From contig NZ_AWUK01000053.1 in assembly GCF_000499205.1 (NCBI RefSeq), forward strand, positions 1 to 37,263: a DNA stretch of 37,263 nt. The letters are read 5' to 3'. Positions 26,358 through 34,192 of the stretch are shown one piece after another (within the stretch, counting starts at the first letter, position 1; every line of letters starts with the position of its first letter). The notes beneath the pieces were generated by a model. It saw only the letters and a list, made by a program, of their open reading frames with translations. It ran no database searches and had not been told where the DNA came from. This stretch comes from Paenibacillus sp. MAEPY2. Lineage in GTDB: Bacteria > Bacillota > Bacilli > Paenibacillales > Paenibacillaceae. The position numbers and the translations under genes were made by a program.

Positions 26358-26404
26358 AAAGGGTGTCCTTCATTCACAATAATGTGATTGAAGGACACCC
26401 TTTT
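26358..26404. terminator. Long terminator between LysM-3D gene and deacetylase
   Basis: An 18-bp stem GGGTGTCCTTCATTCACA / TGTGATTGAAGGACACCC with a single mismatch and loop ATAA is followed by TTTT. It terminates the LysM-3D gene and may also serve the convergent deacetylase. Confidence 0.88.
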
Positions 26405-26463
26405 GCATATCCGATTTCTGTAGCGCCCAAGCTGCTGGACGCGCTGCGCAGCGAATCTTGACC

Positions 26464-27252
26464 CTACTTGCCCTTGGGCAGCTCCAACAATTCATCCAAA
26501 GTTACGAGCTCATACCCGCGGTTTCGCAGCTCCTCGATGACTTCAGGCAACGCCTCAATAGTACCATTTAATATCGATCCGACCCCGCCTCCTGCATGTT
26601 GCAGAACAATGGAACCAGGTTTGACGGCAGACAGGATGTTTTGTTTGACTTCCTTTTTGGAGAGGCCCTTCCAGTCCAGGGAATCGACGTTCCAGTTCAC
26701 AATGCTGTAATGTTGTTTGGCCGCCCATTGCAGCTGCTGCTCGTTAATGTCGCCATACGGTGGACGAATCATTTTGGGTGTGTAACCTACCAGATTGCGA
26801 ATAATATCCCCGGTATGTAAGATTTGTTTGCGAAATGCATTCATGGATAGCTTACTGAACTGGGGGTGATTGTAGCTGTGATTGCCAACAATATGCCCTT
26901 CCTTCACCATGCGTTTCACCAAATCCGGATGTTTCTCAGCGCGATGTCCCACGATGAAGAAGGTAGCCCGTACCTTGTATTTTTTTAAAATATCCAGCAC
27001 TTGAGGGGTGAACCGCGGATCAGGTACATCATCAAAAGTCAGTGCAACCTTTTTTGTTGAAGGGCCATTGGTTTTGAACGTATCCGCATATTTCTGTCTG
27101 AGCTGTCCCAGTGTCAGCTGTTCCTCTTCGGAAGAATCAGACTTCGAAGCAGGTTCGGTTTGCGGGCTTGTAGATGCCCATATCTGAGCAGGGGCGTAAC
27201 TTCCTCCCAGAAGAATGACCATGATGGATAACATGATGAGGCGTATACGCAT
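26464..27252 (-). CDS. Secreted polysaccharide deacetylase (NodB)
   Basis: A 262-residue exported CE4 enzyme that removes acetyl groups from wall or chitin-like polysaccharide. It has a signal peptide (RLIMLSIMVILLGGSYAPAQIWAS), an acidic Ser/Glu-rich linker, and a NodB fold. Catalytic and metal residues are in place: LTFDDVPD (D74, D75), HSYNH (H125, H129), RPPYG, and the late WNVDSLDW and VLQHAGG segments. The start at 27252 was chosen for the AAGGAGGC site; 22 extra upstream codons are not needed. It is convergent with the riboswitch gene. The target is likely peptidoglycan N-acetylglucosamine, not proved. Confidence 0.9.
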   Translation of the reverse strand: MRIRLIMLSIMVILLGGSYAPAQIWASTSPQTEPASKSDSSEEEQLTLGQLRQKYADTFKTNGPSTKKVALTFDDVPDPRFTPQVLDILKKYKVRATFFIVGHRAEKHPDLVKRMVKEGHIVGNHSYNHPQFSKLSMNAFRKQILHTGDIIRNLVGYTPKMIRPPYGDINEQQLQWAAKQHYSIVNWNVDSLDWKGLSKKEVKQNILSAVKPGSIVLQHAGGGVGSILNGTIEALPEVIEELRNRGYELVTLDELLELPKGK

Positions 27253-27406
27253 GTTAGTGCCTCCTTTTCCCAAATTGCGTTGTCTTTGGTATGCCCGAGG
27301 TGATCCGTATTTATGCATGATGTGAGATGTTTCATTGTTGATTCATTAAATTGTAGCCATAATTCCACCATATATATTACATATAGAAAAGGACAGGTGG
27401 AGCAGG

Positions 27407-27754
27407 ATGAATACATACGATTTAAATTCCGTTCGTTTAAAGGTGATTGAGGCAGGGGAAGACAAAGTGTTTATGGTAACTGGAGGAAGATCACATATTG
27501 GGGCGGTAGCAACATTTTATCCGGACCGGGAACGGGTGAACGGGGCTACGGTGCATATCCCTGGGCATAAAGAACAAGAGCTGTGCGAGAGACTTGCACG
27601 TAGGGCTTCCTTGTATTTAAAAGTAACCGTGACTGTGATTATGGGCATTCACTTTGATGCCATTACGCGAATGCAGATTGATGAGATTGTGCAGACTGCA
27701 GAGAAGCTGCTGGATGAAGAGCTGTTGGGCCAAACCGGTCCACTGATCCAATAG
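27407..27754 (+). CDS. LpdD-like (gallate decarboxylase D) family protein
   Basis: A small 115-residue cytoplasmic protein. The pattern GGRSHIGAVATFYP, then IPGHKEQELCERLARRASLYL, then VTVTVIMGIHFDAITRMQIDEIV matches my memory of the LpdD family (subunit D of gallate/hydroxyarylic acid decarboxylase, linked to prenylated-flavin handling). No ubiX/ubiD-type decarboxylase genes are in the window, so its function here is unclear. It starts after GGTGGAGCAGG. The gap to the pspA promoter is about 50 bases, and any terminator there is weak. This identification is from recall and not checked. Confidence 0.6.
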   Translation: MNTYDLNSVRLKVIEAGEDKVFMVTGGRSHIGAVATFYPDRERVNGATVHIPGHKEQELCERLARRASLYLKVTVTVIMGIHFDAITRMQIDEIVQTAEKLLDEELLGQTGPLIQ

Positions 27755-27807
27755 CTCCATGTAGGTTAAGTAGCTAAAATCGTTTTTTATGATTTTTTTG
27801 TTAAAAT

Positions 27808-27833
27808 TGAAACGAGTAGAACATTGCCACGTA
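27808..27833 (+). promoter_or_regulatory. Sigma-W type ECF promoter of the pspA unit
   Basis: TGAAAC at 27808-27813, exactly 16 bases, then CGTA at 27830-27833: the full Bacillus sigma-W signature (TGAAAC-N16-CGTA). It lies about 50 bases before the pspA start. The B. subtilis pspA operon (ydjFGHI) is also sigma-W dependent. The match is seen; the regulator is inferred. Confidence 0.78.
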
Positions 27834-27881
27834 TGTATGATTATATACAAGGATGAACTATCGACTAGGAGGAATACCATA

Positions 27882-28553
27882 ATGTCCATTTTCAAACGAT
27901 TGCGCGATTTAACGATGTCTAACATTAATTCCATTATTGACAAGGCAGAAGATCCAATCAAGATGACGGATCAATATATCCGGGATATGCAGGAAGATCT
28001 GGAAGATGCGGAGAAAGCTGTTGCCGCACAGATTGCCATTGAGAAGAAATTCAAGCAACTGTTCGAAGAACAGGAAGCTCTCGTGAAGAAACGTGAAGAG
28101 CAAGCACATACAGCTGCGCGTGCACAGAATATGGATCTGGCCCGTCGGGCACTGGAAGAGAAAAAAGTCGCTGAAGAGAAGATGGCTGAATACAAAACAA
28201 GCTATGATCAAAATAAAGCGTCTGCAGATAACCTTCGTGGCAAGCTGGATGAAATGCGCAAACAATTGACGCAAATGAAAAATAAACGCGAAACATTGGT
28301 TGCGCGCTACAATGCAGCAAAAGCTCAAACCGAAATCAACAAGGCACTGAACGGATTTGGTTCAGATACTGCTAGTGCCGGCATGAAGCGTATGGAAGAA
28401 AAAATGATGCAGATGGAAGCTCAGGCTGAAGCCAGCAATGAAATGTCGTCCAAAGGAAAATCGCTGGATGATGAGTTTGAGAAACTGGGCAAGGATCAGG
28501 CTGTTGAGGATGAACTGGCAGCGTTGATGAAGCAATACGAAAATAAGAACTAA
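27882..28553 (+). CDS. pspA: PspA/IM30 family envelope-stress protein
   Basis: An ESCRT-III-like membrane-remodelling protein that coats damaged membrane from the cytoplasm. The 223-residue product starts MSIFKRLRDLTMSNINSIID, the amphipathic helix, then a long Lys/Glu/Gln coiled coil (about 40-170) and a helical C-terminus. No transmembrane helix is present. The start was set at 27882 because of CTAGGAGGAA; an upstream in-frame extension of 31 codons overlaps the sigma-W promoter and is excluded. It heads a unit with DUF350, DUF4178 and DUF4247 genes, after an internal hairpin. LiaH is a related paralogue type, but there is no lia-type kinase here. Confidence 0.92.
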   Translation: MSIFKRLRDLTMSNINSIIDKAEDPIKMTDQYIRDMQEDLEDAEKAVAAQIAIEKKFKQLFEEQEALVKKREEQAHTAARAQNMDLARRALEEKKVAEEKMAEYKTSYDQNKASADNLRGKLDEMRKQLTQMKNKRETLVARYNAAKAQTEINKALNGFGSDTASAGMKRMEEKMMQMEAQAEASNEMSSKGKSLDDEFEKLGKDQAVEDELAALMKQYENKN

Positions 28554-28576
28554 ACCTTGTATGTAAGCAGGGCACC

Positions 28577-28611
28577 AGCGGAGGAGAGACCAGCGTTTCT
28601 CCTTCGCTTTT
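28577..28611 (+). terminator. Internal hairpin after pspA (attenuator?)
   Basis: An 11-bp stem AGCGGAGGAGA / TCTCCTTCGCT (one G-U) with a 10-base loop, followed by TTTTAATT. It sits in the 94-base gap between pspA and the DUF350 gene, so it could stop part of the transcripts and leave pspA in excess. Confidence 0.6.
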
Positions 28612-28647
28612 AATTGCGGTTCATGTTGATATGTGGGGGCTATGTAA

Positions 28648-29049
28648 ATGGATTTGAACATTTTGGCAATGCTGGTCTGGACGTTATCGGGTTCGGTTTT
28701 GCTGTTTGTCTTGATGTATGTGGATTCGTTGTTCACGAAGTATAAGGATTTTGCCGAAGTGAAGGCGGGCAATATGGCCGTTACGACACGTATGGTAATG
28801 AAGCTGTTTGCTCAGGGTTATGTACTTGCTACCTCCATTTCGACAGCGGGTCACCTTGGAGAAGCGTTGTTGGTATCCGTAGTTTCATTTATTATTTTGC
28901 TTATTCTGGAGAGTGTGGTTCATTATATGATTCGGAGATGGGCGAACCTGGATCTGGATACGGGAATACAGCAGGGCAAGACAGGTTATGGGTTGTTCTC
29001 GGGTGCACTTCATATCGTGGGCGCATTAATTATTGCAGCTTGTTTATAA
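28648..29049 (+). CDS. DUF350 membrane protein (YjfL family)
   Basis: A small integral membrane protein of 133 residues with about four transmembrane helices (roughly 4-26, 50-70, 72-92 and 113-133). The central sequence VKAGNMAVTTRMVMKLFAQG fits DUF350, as in E. coli YjfL, which also occurs in an operon with a PspA-like gene (YjfJ). A G-rich ribosome site precedes the ATG. Together with PspA it suggests membrane stress handling. Its biochemical function is unknown. Confidence 0.8.
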   Translation: MDLNILAMLVWTLSGSVLLFVLMYVDSLFTKYKDFAEVKAGNMAVTTRMVMKLFAQGYVLATSISTAGHLGEALLVSVVSFIILLILESVVHYMIRRWANLDLDTGIQQGKTGYGLFSGALHIVGALIIAACL

Positions 29050-29072
29050 GATAAAGAACAGGAGTAATGGGC

Positions 29073-29579
29073 ATGAGTGTGTGGAAACGGATTAAAGGAA
29101 TACTAGCCAAACCTGAACCGCCCCAGGCAGAGAAAACAATGCTTCAGCTGGTACCTGGTGATATCTGTGAGGTTTCGCTGGTTACTTATGAAGTTGTTGG
29201 GCGGGTACATCATCGAGCACGGAATGCGGCTGTCCTCACGTTGCAGGATGGTACGGCAATCCGACATTTGCATATAGAAGAACGGGAAATGACCCGGTAT
29301 GCCCTCTATACACCAATTGATGGTCGTCTTGATGCACCGGATGAGGTGCCTACGTTGCTGGATCTGGATGGACGTGCGTATCATCTGGAGGAAGAATACG
29401 GAGGAATGGTAACCACTACTGGCAGGACACCCTATGGTCAGGCTGGAGAACAATTAGTGTGGCAATATCAGTCTGATGATAACATGCTTTTGCGTGTGGA
29501 GTGGCAAGACAGAAGATTTACGCTGTATGAGGGTGAGTCCATTCTTCCTGCGGATATCAAAGTGATTCGTTCGAGCTAG
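29073..29579 (+). CDS. DUF4178 protein
   Basis: A 168-residue cytoplasmic protein with no signal peptide or membrane helix. It is rich in short beta strands (LVPGDICEVSLVTYEVVGRVHHR, LTLQDGTAIRHLHIEERE, LLRVEWQDRRFTLYEGESI), the look of DUF4178 domains. The second Met (29073) is preferred because AGGAG lies eight bases before it; the first Met at 29067 is too close. It is embedded in the pspA unit, 23 bases after DUF350. DUF4178 genes often go with PspA and DUF350, as I recall. No enzymatic motif can be named. Confidence 0.7.
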   Translation: MSVWKRIKGILAKPEPPQAEKTMLQLVPGDICEVSLVTYEVVGRVHHRARNAAVLTLQDGTAIRHLHIEEREMTRYALYTPIDGRLDAPDEVPTLLDLDGRAYHLEEEYGGMVTTTGRTPYGQAGEQLVWQYQSDDNMLLRVEWQDRRFTLYEGESILPADIKVIRSS

Positions 29580-29590
29580 GAGAGGTTCCA

Positions 29591-30337
29591 ATGAAAAAGC
29601 GCTTGGCACATGGATTAAAATTAATGCTGGTCCTCAGCCTTGTGATGTCGCTGCTGTCCGCGTGCGGAGCACCTTCCGTTCAGGACACATACCCGCTTGA
29701 GTCGGTCAGCGGCAGTGGTAACACGACATCCTATGTGTACCGAGCTGCCGATCGTACCGTTCCAGAGGTCGCTCAGGAATTATCTGAACAGCGGAAGCCG
29801 GATCAGATCTCGGCGGAAAATACAGAGCGGATGTTCCTGGTATATCAGGACCAGTATTATCATTTGCAGCAAGACCCGAATAAAGCGGAAGACACCTTGG
29901 TTGAGGTGGATTCCAAGGAATATGTTCGGCAGAATTATGATTCGTCCTTTTTGCAAGGGTACTTAACCGCAACATTAATCGGTAGCTTGTTTGATTCTTT
30001 TGGGGGCAGCGGGTCTGGTAAGTATCGGGGATACACGAATAAAGACACGTACAAACCGAGTGCAGGTTCCTATCGAACACCGACGAGCAGCGATAAAAAG
30101 GTTGCGCCGCCCATTACAGTTGACCGTAAGGGGTCGATTACCCGGCGAGGCAGCGACAAGGATTCGAGCGTAGGCTCCGGTGGCGGATTATTCAGCCGAA
30201 ATAAGGAGCAAAGCAAAGGCACAATTGATCGCAATAAAAGCAGTGGTGGCCTTGGCGGATTATTTGATTCACCGAAGAGCTCTTATAAAAAGCCCAAAAC
30301 GAGGGTTGGGGGCGGCCGAATTATGAGGCGTAGATAG
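29591..30337 (+). CDS. DUF4247 lipoprotein
   Basis: A 248-residue lipoprotein: signal peptide MKKRLAHGLKLMLVLSLVMS with lipobox LLSAC (C25). The mature first half (SYVYRAADRTVPEVAQELSEQRKPDQIS then ERMFLVYQDQYYHLQQDP then EVDSKEYVRQNYDSSFLQGYL) matches my memory of DUF4247, which is found with DUF4178 and DUF350 genes. A short hydrophobic segment (about 119-131, LQGYLTATLIGSLF) might re-enter the membrane. The second half is a Gly/Ser/Lys/Arg-rich disordered tail ending RRR, probably wall- or polyanion-interacting. The ribosome site is AGGAGAGG. Family identity is from recall. Confidence 0.72.
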   Translation: MKKRLAHGLKLMLVLSLVMSLLSACGAPSVQDTYPLESVSGSGNTTSYVYRAADRTVPEVAQELSEQRKPDQISAENTERMFLVYQDQYYHLQQDPNKAEDTLVEVDSKEYVRQNYDSSFLQGYLTATLIGSLFDSFGGSGSGKYRGYTNKDTYKPSAGSYRTPTSSDKKVAPPITVDRKGSITRRGSDKDSSVGSGGGLFSRNKEQSKGTIDRNKSSGGLGGLFDSPKSSYKKPKTRVGGGRIMRRR

Positions 30338-30380
30338 TACTACTCATAAGCGGCGGTCCGCAATATTAATTATTCACAGA

Positions 30381-30449
30381 AGAACAGTGAACAGGTAAAG
30401 TGGAGCGAGCACTGCCACTGCAATATTACCTTGGCAGCTGTTCTTTTTG
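30381..30449 (+). terminator. Terminator after the pspA unit
   Basis: AGAACAG (30381-30387) pairs with CTGTTCT (30438-30444), with an inner hairpin CTGCCA / TGGCAG, followed by TTTTTG. It ends the DUF4247 gene opposite the convergent HNH gene. Confidence 0.65.
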
Positions 30450-30451
30450 TT

Positions 30452-30742
30452 TTACGATTTGCGGACATGATGGGACTTTCGCACACGAGGGATGGTTGTA
30501 GCCGGTTGTTTGCGAATCCAGCGGATATAAGGAGCGATGCGCTCATCTTGCCTCAGTGCCTGCACGTCAGTTAAACCGTAGGTTATTATATCGCGATTGG
30601 TATATAGAGAATGAATTTGTTTATGGCAAGGGATACAAAGATTAGCCGTAGGCATGTGCGTTCCGCCCATTTCTTTGGGTGTCAGGTGATGGATTGTTGT
30701 CTCGACAGGTTCCCTGCCACATAATTCGCATCGTTGGTTCAT
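30452..30742 (-). CDS. Small HNH-family nuclease-like protein
   Basis: A 96-residue protein with the zinc-bound HNH pattern: C5-x2-C8, H18-H19, an N34-like position in TANLC, C36-x2-C39-H40 and H44. A C-terminal basic tail (RKQPATTIPRVRKSHHVRKS) may bind nucleic acid. It resembles small stand-alone HNH proteins (YajD type). No intron, phage or restriction gene is nearby. The ribosome site AAGGAG is 11 bases before the ATG, a little long. The cellular role is unknown. Confidence 0.8.
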   Translation of the reverse strand: MNQRCELCGREPVETTIHHLTPKEMGGTHMPTANLCIPCHKQIHSLYTNRDIITYGLTDVQALRQDERIAPYIRWIRKQPATTIPRVRKSHHVRKS

Positions 30743-30862
30743 AAAGAGTCAGCTCCTTTTCTCGTACATATTATGGGCTGTCGATTTGACTTTCATGTGG
30801 AACGTAATGGGGGAGTACTTGTCACAACCTGGCTTTCGGGCTACACTTTCTAAAACGATCAA

Positions 30863-32182
30863 ATGTCACGGGGGGTTCGAACACCATTGAAAATAAATTC
30901 TCATTCAACTGATATGACAACTTCGAAATTTAACCGTACAGCTATACAAGTCCCAGATGCTCAGGCTAAAGTTGCTGCTCATGTCAGTTCAGGTTCAGTA
31001 GAAAAAGTAACACTTGAGCAAGCACATGGTCGAACGCTTGCGGAGTCGATTTTTGCTCCCCATCCTTATCCCTTCTTTCGTCGCTCCGGAATGGATGGCT
31101 TCGCAATTCTAAGCTCGGATACAATCGAAGCATCCAGCGAGCAGCAGATTTGGCTTCGTATCATTGATGAAATTCCATGCGGGTATACATCGGATCAACG
31201 GATTATATCCGGTACAGCTGCCCGGATTATGACAGGAGCTCAGGTACCGGAAGGTGCAGATGCTGTTGTTATGATGGAAATGACTGAAAGTAAAGAAGAG
31301 CACGGGGAACAATGGATTTCCTTGAAGCGCCATATTCAGCCGGGTGCCAACATTACGCCAATAGGATTGGAAGTTGTTGAGGGACAATTGCTGCTTGAAG
31401 CAGGAGTGATCATTCAGGCAGGTGAACAATCCGTGCTGGCAACATTCGGTGTAGGCCAAGTTCCTGTATACAAACGACCGAAGGTAGCCATTTTTGCAAC
31501 AGGTACAGAATTGTTGGAAGTGGACGAGCCGTTGCAGCCAGGACGTATTCGGAACAGTAACAGTTATATGCTTCGTTCTCTGGTAGTTGAAGCGGGGGGC
31601 GAACCAGTTATGTATGGTTCAATCGCTGATAATGTGAATACTGCACGTACGAAGCTTGCGGAAGCACTTGAACATAATGATATGGTGGTCACAACAGGCG
31701 GAGTATCCGTAGGAGATTATGATATTATGGGAGACCTGGTTCGGGAAGGGAATATGGAGATGCTGTTTAACAAAGTAACCATGCGTCCCGGCAGTGTTAC
31801 AACGGCTGCTGTGGTCAATGACAAGCTGCTTTTTGCACTTTCGGGCAATCCTGGAGCTTGTTTTGTGGGCTTTGAGTTGTTTGTTCGGCCAACGATTCGT
31901 TCGATGCAGGCCGATGCTCGTCCATATTTGGAAGAATGGACAGCCATATTGGATGATGACTATACCAAGGTCAACAATTTTACACGATTTGTACGCGGAC
32001 GGACAGAGATACGTAACGGAATGGTGTATGCTAAACCTTCTGCCTCGCGTGTGGACGAATCCAGTGTCATGATTACCATTAAAGATAGTGATTGCCTGAT
32101 CGTTGTTCCGCCCGAGAAAAAAGGGATTCCTGCCGGTGAACAGGTTCGAATTCTCAGACTTCCCACGGGTCATGTCAGGTAG
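30863..32182 (+). CDS. moeA: Molybdopterin molybdenumtransferase (MoeA)
   Basis: Inserts molybdate into adenylated molybdopterin to finish the molybdenum cofactor. The 439-residue protein has the MoeA N-terminal domain (SGMDGFAI, PCGYTSDQ, ARIMTGAQVPEGADAVV), the MoCF-binding domain with FATGTELLEVDEPLQPGRIRNSNS and TTGGVSVGDYDIM, then FALSGNPGACFVGFELFVRP, and a C-terminal beta domain. The start is uncertain: the ATG at 30863 has a weak site, while a TTG at 30887 lies 11 bases after GGGGGG; the difference is eight residues. mobB follows directly, so they form a small Moco unit. No moaA, moaB or moeB gene is near. Confidence 0.92.
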   Translation: MSRGVRTPLKINSHSTDMTTSKFNRTAIQVPDAQAKVAAHVSSGSVEKVTLEQAHGRTLAESIFAPHPYPFFRRSGMDGFAILSSDTIEASSEQQIWLRIIDEIPCGYTSDQRIISGTAARIMTGAQVPEGADAVVMMEMTESKEEHGEQWISLKRHIQPGANITPIGLEVVEGQLLLEAGVIIQAGEQSVLATFGVGQVPVYKRPKVAIFATGTELLEVDEPLQPGRIRNSNSYMLRSLVVEAGGEPVMYGSIADNVNTARTKLAEALEHNDMVVTTGGVSVGDYDIMGDLVREGNMEMLFNKVTMRPGSVTTAAVVNDKLLFALSGNPGACFVGFELFVRPTIRSMQADARPYLEEWTAILDDDYTKVNNFTRFVRGRTEIRNGMVYAKPSASRVDESSVMITIKDSDCLIVVPPEKKGIPAGEQVRILRLPTGHVR

Positions 32183-32188
32183 GCATAT

Positions 32189-32731
32189 ATGACTGAAATA
32201 AGCAGCATGCCGTATATCATGCAGATTGTTGGGTATAAGAACACAGGCAAAAGTACCTTAATTGCTGCGCTTACCCGGTACCTTACCTCTACTGGACGAA
32301 GTGTAGCTGTAATTAAACATGATGGACATGATCATTTTGAGATGGATCACGAAGGAACCGACTCCTATAGCTTTGCTCAGGCAGGGGCCGAAGCGGTCGT
32401 TGTTATGTCGGAGAAACGCACAGCACTGATTGAACGACGAGCGGCTCCGCTGGAAGATATGCTGAATTATCTGTCAGCGTACGACTGGATTCTTATTGAG
32501 GGATACAAGCAAGCTCCTTACCCCAAATTGGTCATGGTCCGAGAAGAGAATGACCTCTCTCTGGTCGAAACGTTACAGGGTGTAATCGGGATTATCTCAT
32601 GGCTAACGCGTGACAAGATAGAATATACAGGGCCAAAAGAGAACTGCGTTTGGCATTCTGTTCATGAGACAGAACATGTAGCAAGATGGCTGATCTCGCT
32701 TGAACATGATAAAGAGAAAAGAAAATTGTGA
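32189..32731 (+). CDS. mobB: Molybdopterin-guanine dinucleotide adaptor (MobB)
   Basis: A P-loop protein of 180 residues assisting formation of the MGD form of the molybdenum cofactor. It has the P-loop GYKNTGKST (15-23), a conserved IKHDGHDHFEMDHEGTDSY segment and the LIEGYK motif. It starts six bases after moeA ends, with only a weak ribosome site, so coupling is likely. The mobA partner is not in the window. A terminator follows after about 100 bases. Confidence 0.9.
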   Translation: MTEISSMPYIMQIVGYKNTGKSTLIAALTRYLTSTGRSVAVIKHDGHDHFEMDHEGTDSYSFAQAGAEAVVVMSEKRTALIERRAAPLEDMLNYLSAYDWILIEGYKQAPYPKLVMVREENDLSLVETLQGVIGIISWLTRDKIEYTGPKENCVWHSVHETEHVARWLISLEHDKEKRKL

Positions 32732-32829
32732 CGAATGAAATATTATGTAAACTAAAATGAAAATGAGATGGAATGTAACGAAACAAAACGATAATGCTCA
32801 CTTTTTTTATGCGAATGAATGAAAATAAA

Positions 32830-32874
32830 GAAGCGATCCTTAACAGGACATTTCCTGGAAGAATCGCTTTTTTA
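32830..32874 (+). terminator. Terminator of moeA-mobB
   Basis: AAGCGAT / ATCGCTT (32831-32837 with 32863-32869), with an inner CAGGA / TCCTG stem, followed by TTTTTT. It may also stop xerS from the other side. Confidence 0.78.
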
Positions 32875-32925
32875 AGTTACCTTGTAAGGAATCAATCCAT
32901 GCTTGAGCAGTTTAAGTAAATTGAG

Positions 32926-34032
32926 TTACATACCCTCATCAGTGCGACGTTCAATTGCTTCAGACATCGTTTTATCCGTGAGATGCGCGTAAATTTCGGT
33001 CGTTTCCGTAGAGGCGTGTCCAAGCTGTTCTTTCGTTTTATAAATATCATTTTGCAAATAATAGTCAGTCGCAAAAGAATGGCGCAATTTATGCACAGTC
33101 AGGTACGGTTTGCCGAATTGCTTGGCATACTTCATGATCATAGCCTGTATGGCCCGTTTAGTCATTCGACTTCCCTCGGATTCTCCATTGCGAAGAGCGA
33201 TAAACAACCCTTTTTCCCGTTTGGGTGTACGGTAACGTGACTGGCGTAGATTGATATAGGTTGCAAGTTCATCCTTGGCTTGTTCTCTAAAATACACGGG
33301 CGTTTTAAATGTCTCATCATTATTACCTTTGCGATATACATACAGCAGCTTATTATTCAGATCCAGATCATCCACGTTCAGGTTCACCACTTCAGACACG
33401 CGCAGACCCGAATTCAGAATAAGGCTGGCGATGCAGGCATCCCGTTCTTTGTTTAGCTCATGCGAGTAAAGAGCCTGTTTGTTCTTTTCCATATCTACCG
33501 CATATCCCTCAAGAATATATCCAATAAACTCCAATAGCTCTTCTTCTTCCAGAAGTTTACCCTTTAATTTTGCTGCTGTATCTTTGGGTTTATGAGTACG
33601 TTTGATCTCAATCTTCGCCATAATGTTTCGTTTCAGCAGTGGGTAGAAATCTTCATCTTCCGCAATCTGACTTAAATAATGAAAGAGAGAACGAAGGGAA
33701 GAAAGCTTGCGGGAAACCGTGATTCTGGAGTTCGCTCCTTCACGCTTGGTGGTCAGAAACAAACGATAAGATGTCACTGATTCCATTCGAAGTACTTCCA
33801 GCTCAGTCAATGTTACTTCCTTGTTGGAGCTGGCCACGGATAATCCTTCTGCGCGCAACCAGCCAAAGAAGGCTTCATAATCTCTTAAATATTCAAGCAG
33901 AGTAGAAGGAGATAAATCGGGTAATTTATAGTCAATGAATTGCTGAACGAACCAGGGCATGGAAGGTAGTTTGTCATCCAGCTTTCGTCGGTCAATCTCT
34001 TTTTGCACATTGGTCAAGTTCGGCACCCCCAT
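32926..34032 (-). CDS. xerS: Tyrosine recombinase XerS type
   Basis: A site-specific recombinase that resolves chromosome dimers at dif in the single-recombinase (XerS) systems of some Firmicutes. The 368-residue protein has the N-terminal SAM-like domain (PWFVQQFIDYKL, LLEYLRDYEAFFGWL) and a catalytic domain with all six residues: R211, K235, H314, R317, H339 and Y348 in TEIYAH. Overall wording is close to streptococcal XerS rather than XerC/D. No attachment site or mobile-element neighbour is seen, so a housekeeping role is more likely. The ATG at 34032 has no ribosome site; a TTG at 34017 follows GGGGGTG by six bases and may be the true start. An AT palindrome lies just upstream. Confidence 0.88.
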   Translation of the reverse strand: MGVPNLTNVQKEIDRRKLDDKLPSMPWFVQQFIDYKLPDLSPSTLLEYLRDYEAFFGWLRAEGLSVASSNKEVTLTELEVLRMESVTSYRLFLTTKREGANSRITVSRKLSSLRSLFHYLSQIAEDEDFYPLLKRNIMAKIEIKRTHKPKDTAAKLKGKLLEEEELLEFIGYILEGYAVDMEKNKQALYSHELNKERDACIASLILNSGLRVSEVVNLNVDDLDLNNKLLYVYRKGNNDETFKTPVYFREQAKDELATYINLRQSRYRTPKREKGLFIALRNGESEGSRMTKRAIQAMIMKYAKQFGKPYLTVHKLRHSFATDYYLQNDIYKTKEQLGHASTETTEIYAHLTDKTMSEAIERRTDEGM

Positions 34033-34038
34033 GTTAAA

Positions 34039-34054
34039 ATATTTTCTAAAATAT
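34039..34054. repeat. Palindrome upstream of xerS
   Basis: ATATTTT-CT-AAAATAT is a perfect 7-2-7 inverted repeat seven bases from the xerS ATG. It could be an operator or a recombination-site arm. Confidence 0.4.
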
Positions 34055-34192
34055 GCTATATCTCAGTGTACCATATTTATATCGTAACAGCCTGTTCGCG
34101 GAACCGGCATAATGCAGATTCATGCTTCCTTGCCCTTGTGGCTGTAAAGCTTTAAAGTATGAATTATAAGTAGAGCAGAGGAGGTGAACCGG

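Noticed and set aside
32926..34032. Tyrosine recombinase as an integrase of a mobile element
   Set aside because: The sequence is XerS-like, and no attachment repeats, tRNA or phage genes flank it.
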